Source: a candidate division WWE3 bacterium RIFCSPHIGHO2_01_FULL_40_23 (GTDB lineage: Bacteria > Patescibacteria > WWE3 > UBA101185 > 2-01-FULL-41-18). Taken from it: DNA of 17,020 nt. The position numbers and the translations under genes are program-made. Shown piece after piece: positions 6,079 through 13,044 of this stretch. The stretch spans positions 1 through 17,020 of the forward strand of contig MEUZ01000008.1 in assembly GCA_001772615.1 (NCBI GenBank), in the 5' to 3' direction. Every line of letters begins with the position of its first letter. Positions within the stretch are counted from its first letter, which is position 1. Below the pieces are notes generated by a model. That model was not told where the DNA came from and did no database searches. It was given only the letters and a program-made list of their open reading frames with translations.

Positions 6079-6693
6079 ATGGAGTGGTATGTGCGGCAAA
6101 CTGACACACCTAATGCGCTTGTGTTGATCGCCCATCCTGATGATGAAACTATTTTTTGCGGCGGGCTCATGCTTGAGTTTCCATCGTGGAATTGGAAGAT
6201 CGTTTGTATGTCAAACAATAAATCAAGCCGTAGAGGTTTACAATTTTATTCTGCCATAAATAAGTACAAATCGTTACGAGTGAACATAATCGACGCAATA
6301 ATGTTGCAACACCCCGATGAAGTAAGGTTTCCATCTCCTAGAGAAAAAGTAGGGTGGAGAAAATCCTTGACAGATTTAAACCTTTCCCCTGAAATTGTAT
6401 TCACTCACAACCGAAAAGGTGACTATGGTCACCCATATCATATTACCCTGAACTCTATCGCAAGAAAGCTCTATTCAAACATTTGGGAGTTCCTTCTGGT
6501 AGGTGGACCTTATATTACAACACCGCCTGTTTTGAGTGTTGTGAACGGTTTGCCATTAAGTAAAAAACGGATGAAACAAAAAGAAGATATTTTTAACATG
6601 TGCTATACGTCGGAGCTTTATTTGTGGACTAAAGAATTTAAATTGTTGTCGGCTGCCTTTTCTTCAGGAATAGAGTTTTACACTCATATCTGA
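6079..6693 (+). CDS. PIG-L (LmbE-type) N-acetylglucosaminyl deacetylase family protein
   Basis: The 204-residue protein shows the zinc-binding H19-PDDE-23 motif after the first strand (LVLIAHPDDET) and the later partner H118-x-x-H121 in NRKGDYGHPYHI, both hallmarks of PIG-L/MshB/BshB deacetylases. These remove the acetyl group from N-acetylglucosamine in glycolipids, mycothiol or bacillithiol precursors and antibiotics. Length is near the family norm. It starts 17 bp from the divergent acyltransferase. In this locus, deacetylation of a GlcNAc-type sugar would create an amine that the FemAB- or BioF2-like enzymes could acylate. Substrate is inferred from neighbours only. Confidence 0.85.
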   Translation: MEWYVRQTDTPNALVLIAHPDDETIFCGGLMLEFPSWNWKIVCMSNNKSSRRGLQFYSAINKYKSLRVNIIDAIMLQHPDEVRFPSPREKVGWRKSLTDLNLSPEIVFTHNRKGDYGHPYHITLNSIARKLYSNIWEFLLVGGPYITTPPVLSVVNGLPLSKKRMKQKEDIFNMCYTSELYLWTKEFKLLSAAFSSGIEFYTHI

Positions 6694-6779
6694 CGCACAG
6701 TATTGTTTTTCACCTTTATGTACCGCACTAGGCACCTAAGATTGCCCTTATTATTCAAAAGTTTTAAACTAATGAAAAT

Positions 6780-8789
6780 ATGCTGATACTGGGCTTTAAT
6801 GGGGGTGTTGATTTAATAGATGAGATGCCTTCTACTCCTTATAAAAATAATTTCCATGACTCTTCTGCTGCACTGATTGAAGATGGGAAAATTGTTTTTG
6901 CTATAGAGGAAGAAAGATTAAATAGGATAAAACACTCTACCAAATTTCCTATCCTGTCCATCAAGAGCTGTTTATCGAGCAAAGGAATATGTCTAAAGGA
7001 TTTAGATGCTATTACTTACTACGGCCAGTCCCTAACCGAGTGGTTGAGGTTAAGGATCGTTGAAAATCCAAGTTTAGGTCTGATTGCTGATCAGGCCCCA
7101 TTTATGAAAGGAATGTTTGAGAAGACATTTGGAGAATCTGTAAGTTTAAGCAAATTTCATTTTATACTTCATCATTTGGCTCATGCCATGAGTGCCTATT
7201 GTTTATCTGGTTTTGAGAATAGCCTTTGTTTAACTATTGATGGAATGGGAGACGGAAGTGCGGGGAAAGTTTACGATATCAAACGGTCTAAAATAAAGGA
7301 GCTGTGTGATATCCCAATTATGGATTCCATGGGTAGCTATTATTTAAATGTGATTGGTTTTTTGGGGTATGGTTTGTTTGATGAATATAAGGTGATGGGT
7401 CTTGCCCCATATGGAAACCCTGGAAAGTTCAGGAAAATATTTACGAGTTTTTACAAATTATATTCCAAGGGTGAATTTGAAATTATTGATTCTGATAAGA
7501 TTTTCAAAAAACTTTTTGAGGTTGCCGCTCCAAGGAGAAAAGGAGAACCGTTTTCACAAGACAACAAGGATATCGCGGCCAGCTTGCAAGAATCCCTAGA
7601 AACACTGATATTTCATGTATTAAAGCACTATAGAAGAGTAACCAAACATGAAAATCTTTGTTTGGCGGGTGGTGTTGCTCACAATTGTACTGTGAACGGG
7701 AAAATTCTTCAGTCAGGGTTGTTCAAAAACATTTTTATTCAACCTGCAGCACATGACGCAGGGTGCGCAATCGGATCCGCACTTTACTATCATCACAAAT
7801 ATGGACAAAACACATCGAAAACTAAACTCAAGCATGTCTATCTGGGAACTGATATTGGGGAAAACGAGGATGTAGCTGTTCAGTTAGAAAAATGGGACAA
7901 ATTTTTATTATTTAGAAGGAGTCCAGATGTTATTAGAGAAACCGCTTCTTTATTGGCGAATGGCAAAGTAATTGGCTGGGTGCAGGGAAAATCAGAGTTT
8001 GGACCACGCGCTCTTGGGAACAGAAGTATCCTAGCGGATCCAAGACCGGAAAGAAACAAAGAAAGGATTAATCAATTAATTAAAAAAAGGGAAGGTTACA
8101 GACCTTTTGCTCCATCAATATTAGAAGAAGTAGCAGAGAAGTACTTTACAGTAGATATGACAAATGAAACCACGAAACATCAAATGGGGTATATGCTTTA
8201 TGTACTGAGCGTTAAGAAGAGATACCGAAAGGTGTTGGGGGCAATTACGCATGTTGACGGGACAGCAAGAATTCAAACCGTTTCAAAAGAGACGAATGAA
8301 AAGTATTGGAAATTAATAGAAGCTTTTGGTAAAGAAACCGGAATTCCTATAGTTTTAAATACTTCCTTCAATAACAACGCAGAACCTATAGTTGATTCTA
8401 CGGAAGACGCAATTGTGTGTTTTCTTACAACTGGTCTTGATTACTTAGTAGTGAATGACTATATAGTTCAAAAGAAAAAAATATCACTTGTTCAGAATTT
8501 ATCTATGGTAATAAGCTTACCAAGGTATGTAGTACTACATGAAACTGTTTCTGTGAATAAAGGAGGAAGAATGTATGAGGACCATCACTTATCTGTAACT
8601 TATGATAGAGACGCATCTTATAAGTTAAGCACCGATATAGCTTCTGTTATAAAAGAGGCTAATACAAGTAAAACGATAGGAAATATTTTAGATAGCTTAG
8701 GAATAAAAAGTTTAGAAAAAAGGAAAGAGGTATTTGGTAAATTATTTGAACTTTGGTCAAATAGGCTCATAATTCTATCAGCTAGTTGA
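6780..8789 (+). CDS. NodU/TobZ-family O-carbamoyltransferase with extra C-terminal PqqD-like domain
   Basis: Residues 1-340 form the Kae1/ASKHA-like domain: HDSSAAL (26-32), EEERLNRIKH (43-52), HHLAHA (131-136, metal/carbamoyl-adenylate site), TIDGMGDGS (152-160), CLAGGVAHN (294-302) and AAHDAGCAIG (323-332). Residues 375-570 form the carbamoyltransferase C-terminal domain with GKSEFGPRALGNRSILADPR (403-422) and GYRPFAPS. The family uses carbamoyl phosphate and ATP to carbamoylate sugar hydroxyls (nodulation factors, tobramycin). Usual members end near residue 570; here about 100 residues follow, with strands and a helical part (KTIGNILDSLG, EVFGKLFELW) resembling the PqqD-like domain of the M50 protein at 168-1439. 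Such a domain could bind a peptide leader, making a peptide or glycopeptide the possible substrate. It is 86 bp downstream of the deacetylase on the same strand. Confidence 0.88.
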   Translation: MLILGFNGGVDLIDEMPSTPYKNNFHDSSAALIEDGKIVFAIEEERLNRIKHSTKFPILSIKSCLSSKGICLKDLDAITYYGQSLTEWLRLRIVENPSLGLIADQAPFMKGMFEKTFGESVSLSKFHFILHHLAHAMSAYCLSGFENSLCLTIDGMGDGSAGKVYDIKRSKIKELCDIPIMDSMGSYYLNVIGFLGYGLFDEYKVMGLAPYGNPGKFRKIFTSFYKLYSKGEFEIIDSDKIFKKLFEVAAPRRKGEPFSQDNKDIAASLQESLETLIFHVLKHYRRVTKHENLCLAGGVAHNCTVNGKILQSGLFKNIFIQPAAHDAGCAIGSALYYHHKYGQNTSKTKLKHVYLGTDIGENEDVAVQLEKWDKFLLFRRSPDVIRETASLLANGKVIGWVQGKSEFGPRALGNRSILADPRPERNKERINQLIKKREGYRPFAPSILEEVAEKYFTVDMTNETTKHQMGYMLYVLSVKKRYRKVLGAITHVDGTARIQTVSKETNEKYWKLIEAFGKETGIPIVLNTSFNNNAEPIVDSTEDAIVCFLTTGLDYLVVNDYIVQKKKISLVQNLSMVISLPRYVVLHETVSVNKGGRMYEDHHLSVTYDRDASYKLSTDIASVIKEANTSKTIGNILDSLGIKSLEKRKEVFGKLFELWSNRLIILSAS

Positions 8790-8839
8790 CGCATCTTCCT
8801 GAAAGCTTTTTATTAAATTTTTGAAAGAATCTTCGCATT

Positions 8840-9256
8840 ATGAAAATTTTAATTACAGGAGGAGCTGGCTTTATAGGAACTAACACTACCGATTATCCAT
8901 TAACAAATGGCAAACAGGTTAGGGACGTACTCTATGTGGAAGATTTGGCTAGAGCATACGAACTAGCTATTAAAAAGCAGAGTAAATCTTCAGTTAAAAT
9001 CTATAATTTAGGGGGTGGGGTACATAATGCCATTTCACTTCTCTAATTACTTCAAAATCTAGATAGATTAAACGGATTTAAAACAAAATATACATTTCAT
9101 GAATGGAGGCCCGGTGATCAGCCTGTTTTTATTTCCGACATAGACAAACTTGAAAAGTAGTTTGGGTGGTCGCCAAAGATTGGCCACGAAGAGGGGATCA
9201 GGAAGCTTCATTCCTGGGTTTTAGAAAACAGGCAAATGTTAAATGAGATGTTTTAG
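8840..9256 (+). pseudogene. decayed NDP-sugar epimerase (CDP-paratose 2-epimerase-like SDR)
   Basis: The frame begins with the Rossmann NAD-binding motif MKILITGGAGFIGTN and jumps, near residue 24, to QVRDVLYVEDLARAYELAI and YNLGGG, which sit past residue 200 in intact extended SDR epimerases. About 190 codons are therefore missing in frame. Reading on in the same frame crosses TAA (9044-9046) and TAG (9158-9160) but keeps family sequence on both sides (LLQNLDRLNG, RPGDQPVFISDIDKLEK, FGWSPKIGHEEGI, LHSWVLEN) up to TAG 9254-9256. Both stops sit where Glu is expected, so each is explained by one G-to-T change. The gene cannot be functional. It points to an older, fuller sugar-nucleotide pathway in this locus. 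Confidence 0.9.
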
Positions 9257-9335
9257 TTTCAGTTAACTATTTACTTCACCGTTTTCCAAGGTTTAAAATG
9301 AATGAGATTATATTAACTTTTAAAAATGAGGATAA

Positions 9336-9713
9336 ATGTATAATTTTCTTACGGAAAGATATACAACTTGGATCTTAAGAGTTGCTGTATTCGGGGAGTT
9401 TCTAGGGCATGGCATATTTGCCCTTCAGCAAAAGGCGCAATGGATTAAGTGGATATCCCAACTTACCGGGGTGGATGCGACAACAGCTGGTACTCTTCTT
9501 ACTCTTGTAGGTATTCTTGACATTACAGTCTCAATCATAGTTTTGGTTAAACCCTTAAAGCCTATATTACTTTGGGCTGCTTTCTGGGGATTTTTTACAG
9601 CTCTTTTAAGGCCTCTTGTGAATGAACCATTTTGGGACTTTGTTGAAAGATGGGCCAATTGGGGTGCACCCCTCGCCCTTTTATATTTTGTTAATAAAAA
9701 AGGCAATAAATGA
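9336..9713 (+). CDS. DoxX-like small integral membrane protein
   Basis: The 125-residue product has four hydrophobic segments (about 10-30, 50-71, 75-93 and 104-119), with RVAVFGEFLGHGIFAL in the first, the size and layout of DoxX/DoxD-type membrane proteins. A good ribosome site, GAGG at 9328-9331, lies 4 nt before the ATG. Its last codons overlap the ATG of the VKOR fusion (ATGA at 9710-9713), so the two are coupled. DoxX-like proteins often accompany thiol or quinone redox enzymes, which fits the next two genes. The exact role is unknown; assignment rests on topology and context more than on motifs. Confidence 0.6.
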   Translation: MYNFLTERYTTWILRVAVFGEFLGHGIFALQQKAQWIKWISQLTGVDATTAGTLLTLVGILDITVSIIVLVKPLKPILLWAAFWGFFTALLRPLVNEPFWDFVERWANWGAPLALLYFVNKKGNK

Positions 9714-10543
9714 GGTTTGGACTGGATCCAAAATCAGATTTTTTCAAACATAAACTGATAATACTTATTGCGTCCTTAGTAGGTTTCGCAATAATGTTTT
9801 ATCTTACGTACATCCATTACTCAACTGCACGTTCTTTTTGTGATATTTCAGAAACCATTTCCTGTGATGTAGTGACAACCAGTATCTACTCTGAAGTTTT
9901 TAATGTGCCTTTATCCATTCTTGGATTAGTTTACTTTACAATTGTATTTCTCCTAGTAATGTTTTATAAAAAGAAAAGTCTATTTCAGATCTTGTTCTTC
10001 TTTACACTCTTGGTTTTTATTCCTTCCTTGTACCTTACAGCAACAGAGGCTTTTTTGATTAAATCATTTTGTATACTTTGCGAGTCCTCAAAAGTACTGA
10101 TGGCTGTTATTGGTGTAGTTTCCCTAAAAGTTATGAGGGAGAGCATTTCCACCATCGTTAGGCTTTCAGTACCCGTTATAATCGCAGGTCTTGCACTTTC
10201 GGCTATAACCTTTTTTGCTCAAACCGGAAACACCACAAGAAATGATTATTCAACTTTTGTTGAAGCTCTTAATAACAAAAGTGTAGTTTATTACAAATCA
10301 TTTAAGTGTAGTAACTGTAAGAGACAAGAAATGCTCTTTGGTAAAGCTTATGTTAAATTAAACTCCGTTGAATGCCATCCGGATGGGCCAAAGGCGGATC
10401 CCCAAAGATGCTTGAGAATGAAAATTTCAAGAACCCCAACTTTTCTTATAGAGAAAGGCGGTGTTGAATTAAAAAGAATAGAAGGTTTGCAAAAACTTGA
10501 AACGATAGCAAGCTGGGCTGAAGTAGAATTTAAGGATGAGTAG
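9710..10543 (+). CDS. VKOR domain fused to thioredoxin-like domain (disulfide-bond formation)
   Basis: Residues 15-165 form the vitamin K epoxide reductase-like membrane domain with five predicted helices, the loop cysteines C44 and C52, the VPLSILGLVYF helix and the quinone-facing C121-ILC-124. Residues 185-275 form an extracytoplasmic thioredoxin-like domain with C200-SNC-203 and the cis-proline loop RTPTFLIEKGG (P243). Such fusions oxidise secreted proteins and pass electrons to quinone, replacing DsbA/DsbB in many bacteria. Two more cysteines (C222, C234) lie in the thioredoxin domain. The start overlaps the DoxX-like gene by 4 nt, and the stop is 2 nt before the CcdA-like gene. Confidence 0.92.
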   Translation: MRFGLDPKSDFFKHKLIILIASLVGFAIMFYLTYIHYSTARSFCDISETISCDVVTTSIYSEVFNVPLSILGLVYFTIVFLLVMFYKKKSLFQILFFFTLLVFIPSLYLTATEAFLIKSFCILCESSKVLMAVIGVVSLKVMRESISTIVRLSVPVIIAGLALSAITFFAQTGNTTRNDYSTFVEALNNKSVVYYKSFKCSNCKRQEMLFGKAYVKLNSVECHPDGPKADPQRCLRMKISRTPTFLIEKGGVELKRIEGLQKLETIASWAEVEFKDE

Positions 10544-10545
10544 AT

Positions 10546-11259
10546 ATGGAGGAATTGACACTTCCTATTGTAATAACCGCGGCTTTAGTGGATAGCATTA
10601 ACCCCTGTGTTTTTGGCGTTTTAATCTTTCTCATAGCTTTCATGACAAAACTTTTTAAAAGCGCAAGAAAGATGGTTTTGTTTGGGTTTTTGTACACATC
10701 TGTTGTATATGTCACTTATTTTATTCTAGGTATTGGCATCTTAAAATTTACCGCCTCCACGGGCATTTCCAATTTCTTTTATTGGCTGGCCGCCCTTATT
10801 GCCATCTTTGCAGGGCTTTTAGAGATTAAAGATTATTTCTGGTATGGAAAAGGGCCCTCGCTTCAAATTATTCCAGGAGGAACGGAGAGAATCAAAATGT
10901 ACACAAAACAGATGGAAAAAATGGAGCAGAAGCACCCACTTTTACTTATTGGAACCACTGTTCTTCTTGGAATATTCGTTGTTGCCGTTGAGCTTCCATG
11001 CACGGGTGCTCCCTATCTTGCTATCCTTGGGCTTCTATCAAAAGGGTTGTATCAATCAGCGATACCGCTTTTACTTTTATATAATCTGGTTTTTGTTTCC
11101 CCGTTATTTTTAATTATTGGAATTGCTTATTTTGGAACTTCTTCCGAGTCGCTTGAGGCCTGGAGGAAAGAGCATAGAGGCTTAATGAGGTTAGGTATAG
11201 GTCTTTTTCTTTTAGCTTTAGGATTTTACATGATTTACTCGCTTAATCCTGTTTTTTAA
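10546..11259 (+). CDS. CcdA/DsbD-type transmembrane electron carrier
   Basis: The 237-residue polytopic protein contains the two conserved Pro-Cys pairs of the CcdA family: SINPC (C21) in helix 1 and ELPCTGAPY (C142) in helix 4, the redox-active pair that relays reducing power across the membrane. About six helices are visible, with a cytoplasmic basic loop around 100-125. It starts 2 nt after the VKOR-thioredoxin gene. The pairing of an oxidising VKOR fusion with a reducing CcdA suggests a balanced oxidation and reduction or isomerisation system outside the membrane, with the thioredoxin-like domain as a possible partner. Its last 4 bases overlap the end of the convergent gene. Confidence 0.87.
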   Translation: MEELTLPIVITAALVDSINPCVFGVLIFLIAFMTKLFKSARKMVLFGFLYTSVVYVTYFILGIGILKFTASTGISNFFYWLAALIAIFAGLLEIKDYFWYGKGPSLQIIPGGTERIKMYTKQMEKMEQKHPLLLIGTTVLLGIFVVAVELPCTGAPYLAILGLLSKGLYQSAIPLLLLYNLVFVSPLFLIIGIAYFGTSSESLEAWRKEHRGLMRLGIGLFLLALGFYMIYSLNPVF

Positions 11260-11714
11260 GTAAGAGCATAATACTCTTCAGTTATAATTTGGGTTCCTAA
11301 AAGCCTTTCAAGATCGGAAAGCAAATTATGGTTGTTACCAAAGTATATGACTAACTCACACTCTTTCCTGAAGAAATGAGCAAAATCTTTATCTTTGTTA
11401 TCTTCAACTTGAGTAGTGATTTCCTTAATTGCGTTTTCCTGGTCTTTTGCTAACTTTGGAGTTTTGAAGTGTATAACCTCAATAAGCTCACCGTCAACTG
11501 AAAGGGCGCGTCCTAAATGGTTGAAGAGCTCATATGTTTCGCAAAATCCTAAGGGCAAAACCTTCATTCCCTGCTCTCTTAACCAGTATATTAAATTAAG
11601 ATAAACATTGGTTTCGGGAGTGGGGGAGGTTTGATTTGGGGTAGAAAGACCCTCTTGAAGTACACCTTCATTAATGGCTTGTGGAGGCTTTACGAGAGAT
11701 ATTTTGCGGGGCAT
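11256..11714 (-). CDS. hypothetical protein, 152 aa
   Basis: I do not recognise this protein. Residues 1-35 look disordered (PPQAINEG, STPNQTSPTPETN). Residues 36-152 look like a compact alpha/beta domain, with a helix (VYLNLIYWLREQG), strands (MKVLPLG, ELIEVIHF, ELVIYFG) and charged helices; no catalytic motif and no membrane segment stand out. Its translation signals are the best in the window: AAGGAGGTGA (11731-11722) 7 nt before the ATG, and a TTGATA/TATATA promoter just upstream. It is convergent with the CcdA-like gene (4-nt overlap). The strong initiation signals suggest an abundant soluble protein. Confidence 0.75.
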   Translation of the reverse strand: MPRKISLVKPPQAINEGVLQEGLSTPNQTSPTPETNVYLNLIYWLREQGMKVLPLGFCETYELFNHLGRALSVDGELIEVIHFKTPKLAKDQENAIKEITTQVEDNKDKDFAHFFRKECELVIYFGNNHNLLSDLERLLGTQIITEEYYALT

Positions 11715-11721
11715 CTATAAT

Positions 11722-11731
11722 TCACCTCCTT
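11722..11731 (-). promoter_or_regulatory. near-perfect Shine-Dalgarno site of the 152-aa gene
   Basis: AAGGAGGTGA on the minus strand, 7 nt before the ATG at 11714, is complementary to the usual 16S rRNA tail over about ten bases. Most other genes here lack any such site. Confidence 0.85.
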
Positions 11732-11752
11732 TCGGTGTGGTGATCTAATTCC

Positions 11753-11781
11753 TATATATCACCCCAGGTCTTTTTTATCAA
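11753..11781 (-). promoter_or_regulatory. sigma-70-like promoter of the 152-aa gene
   Basis: TTGATA (11781-11776), 17 nt spacer, TATATA (11758-11753). The start would lie near 11746, leaving a 5' leader of about 30 nt that holds the Shine-Dalgarno site. A ggtgat/atcacc inverted repeat (11739-11763) overlaps the -10 box and could be an operator. Confidence 0.6.
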
Positions 11782-11841
11782 TAAGGAGTTAAAGTTATTT
11801 ATGTTGTGAGTTTAGAAAAGTCCTAAGAAATGTAAGCCGAA

Positions 11842-12999
11842 TCATTTTATTTGCAACATATCTTTTATAATTGATGTTTCCTCATCGCTAAAATTAAACT
11901 TAAGCTTTTTTGCCTCAATTTCCGGCATAAGCTTTCTGAGTGTATCTAGGGCTAGTTCTTTTATGCGATTGTAAGAAAATGGTAAGGTTTGGATTGTAGT
12001 GTTCTGATAACCTAATTCTTTAAGGTATTCACCAAGACTGTTTAGTGAATCTGAAGGAGCATCCGACGGAAACCTTAAAACCACAAACGCTTTTTTTTCA
12101 AACGGTTCACTATTCTCTTTTAAAGCGCGAACAAGGTCAATAAAAAGAATTTCTCTTTCTATGTCTATTCCGAGCTTAGTATCACTAAAGTGTTTATTTA
12201 CTTCCCCATAATAACTAGCATTTTTGTTTAAGGCCTTTCTGGGAACTGTAACAGCCGTTCCAGCTGACCGAGCTTGCCGCAACTCATTAACAAACGATCT
12301 AACCATATAAGGGGGCCAGGTTTTAACCTCACATATGCCTTCAACAGAGTCACCCATTGTTAGAATGGAATCAGGAATGACTGTAGCCTGGTTATATATT
12401 CCAGCAAATTGAGGAGGTCCTTTTTGGGAAAATCTCTCCGATGGGCTAGGAGCAAACCCTAGCTCAAGATCCCTACCCAATGCTCTTATTGCTTCATCAA
12501 CTAACACCTTTCTCCTCAGCTCTTTTTGAGTGCCCGATAGTGAGCTAACTCTATCCTCAATTTCATCCATATCTATGAGCTTGTATAACAGGGGTTTGTT
12601 CTCTTGAAGAAATTTTGTATGTGCTTGTGAAAGGATAAATGCCTTACTCGCGGCTTCAGGACTAGAGGTTGATAATGAAGACGTTTTGGAGATTTTTATA
12701 CCTTCTCCAGGTTGTTCACCGTAAACTACTCTACATAGCTCTAAAGGAAGTGCCTCACTTAACCTTTCGCCCACGACCCCGATTAACTGAGCTTCAATAT
12801 GTCCTAGAATTTCTGCTCTACTAGTTCCTTCTCTTTTAAAATTAGTAATGGCCCATTTAATTTTCCCCGCTATCTGTTCGGGTTCTTTCTCAAGCGCTTC
12901 TAAAAGAGTCGCGTCCTCAACCATTCTTGAGAGGGTTTCAATCTCTTTTTCCTGAAATTCGGGTCCACCTTCTGAAGGAATTCCAAATGTTTGCGCCAC
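11842..12999 (-). CDS. hypothetical protein, 385 aa, with PD-(D/E)XK-like signature
   Basis: No family is recognised. The N-terminal 180 residues are mostly charged helices. In the middle, TVIPDSILTMGDSVEGICEVKTW holds P209-D210, 13 residues, then E224-V-K226, the spacing and strand context of the PD-(D/E)XK nuclease core, where Asp, Glu and Lys bind metal and activate water; a helix with QAR follows. The C-terminal part (about 270-385) has further alternating strands and helices. This could be a DNA nuclease or a catalytically similar fold of another role. Translation starts at GTG, with TATTAT (13011-13006) 6 nt before it. It is divergent from DedA with 45 bp between. The nuclease idea rests on one motif. 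Confidence 0.7.
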   Translation of the reverse strand: MAQTFGIPSEGGPEFQEKEIETLSRMVEDATLLEALEKEPEQIAGKIKWAITNFKREGTSRAEILGHIEAQLIGVVGERLSEALPLELCRVVYGEQPGEGIKISKTSSLSTSSPEAASKAFILSQAHTKFLQENKPLLYKLIDMDEIEDRVSSLSGTQKELRRKVLVDEAIRALGRDLELGFAPSPSERFSQKGPPQFAGIYNQATVIPDSILTMGDSVEGICEVKTWPPYMVRSFVNELRQARSAGTAVTVPRKALNKNASYYGEVNKHFSDTKLGIDIEREILFIDLVRALKENSEPFEKKAFVVLRFPSDAPSDSLNSLGEYLKELGYQNTTIQTLPFSYNRIKELALDTLRKLMPEIEAKKLKFNFSDEETSIIKDMLQIK

Positions 13000-13005
13000 A
13001 AAAAG

Positions 13006-13038
13006 ATAATAACACTTTTAACCTCATTCATGTAAAAT
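13006..13038. promoter_or_regulatory. divergent -10 boxes for the 385-aa gene and DedA
   Basis: Minus strand: TATTAT (13011-13006) 6 nt before the GTG, with TTTACA (13036-13031) 19 nt upstream. Plus strand: TAAAAT (13033-13038) 6 nt before the DedA ATG, no clear -35. Both would give leaderless mRNAs. Confidence 0.35.
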
Positions 13039-13044
13039 GGTTTA

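Noticed and set aside
6691..6693. Genetic code 25 (TGA = Gly) as in Gracilibacteria and Absconditabacteria
   Set aside because: TGA ends the deacetylase, carbamoyltransferase and DoxX-like genes at family-appropriate lengths, and no in-frame TGA occurs inside conserved domains.
6694..6779. Riboswitch or attenuator ahead of the carbamoyltransferase
   Set aside because: The 86-bp gap shows no stable stem and no known aptamer motif; a TAAACT box at 6765 is too weak to call.
9044..9160. Stop-codon reassignment or selenocysteine-type recoding in the epimerase frame
   Set aside because: TAA and TAG end many other genes here, the frame also lacks about 190 codons, and TGA is not involved.
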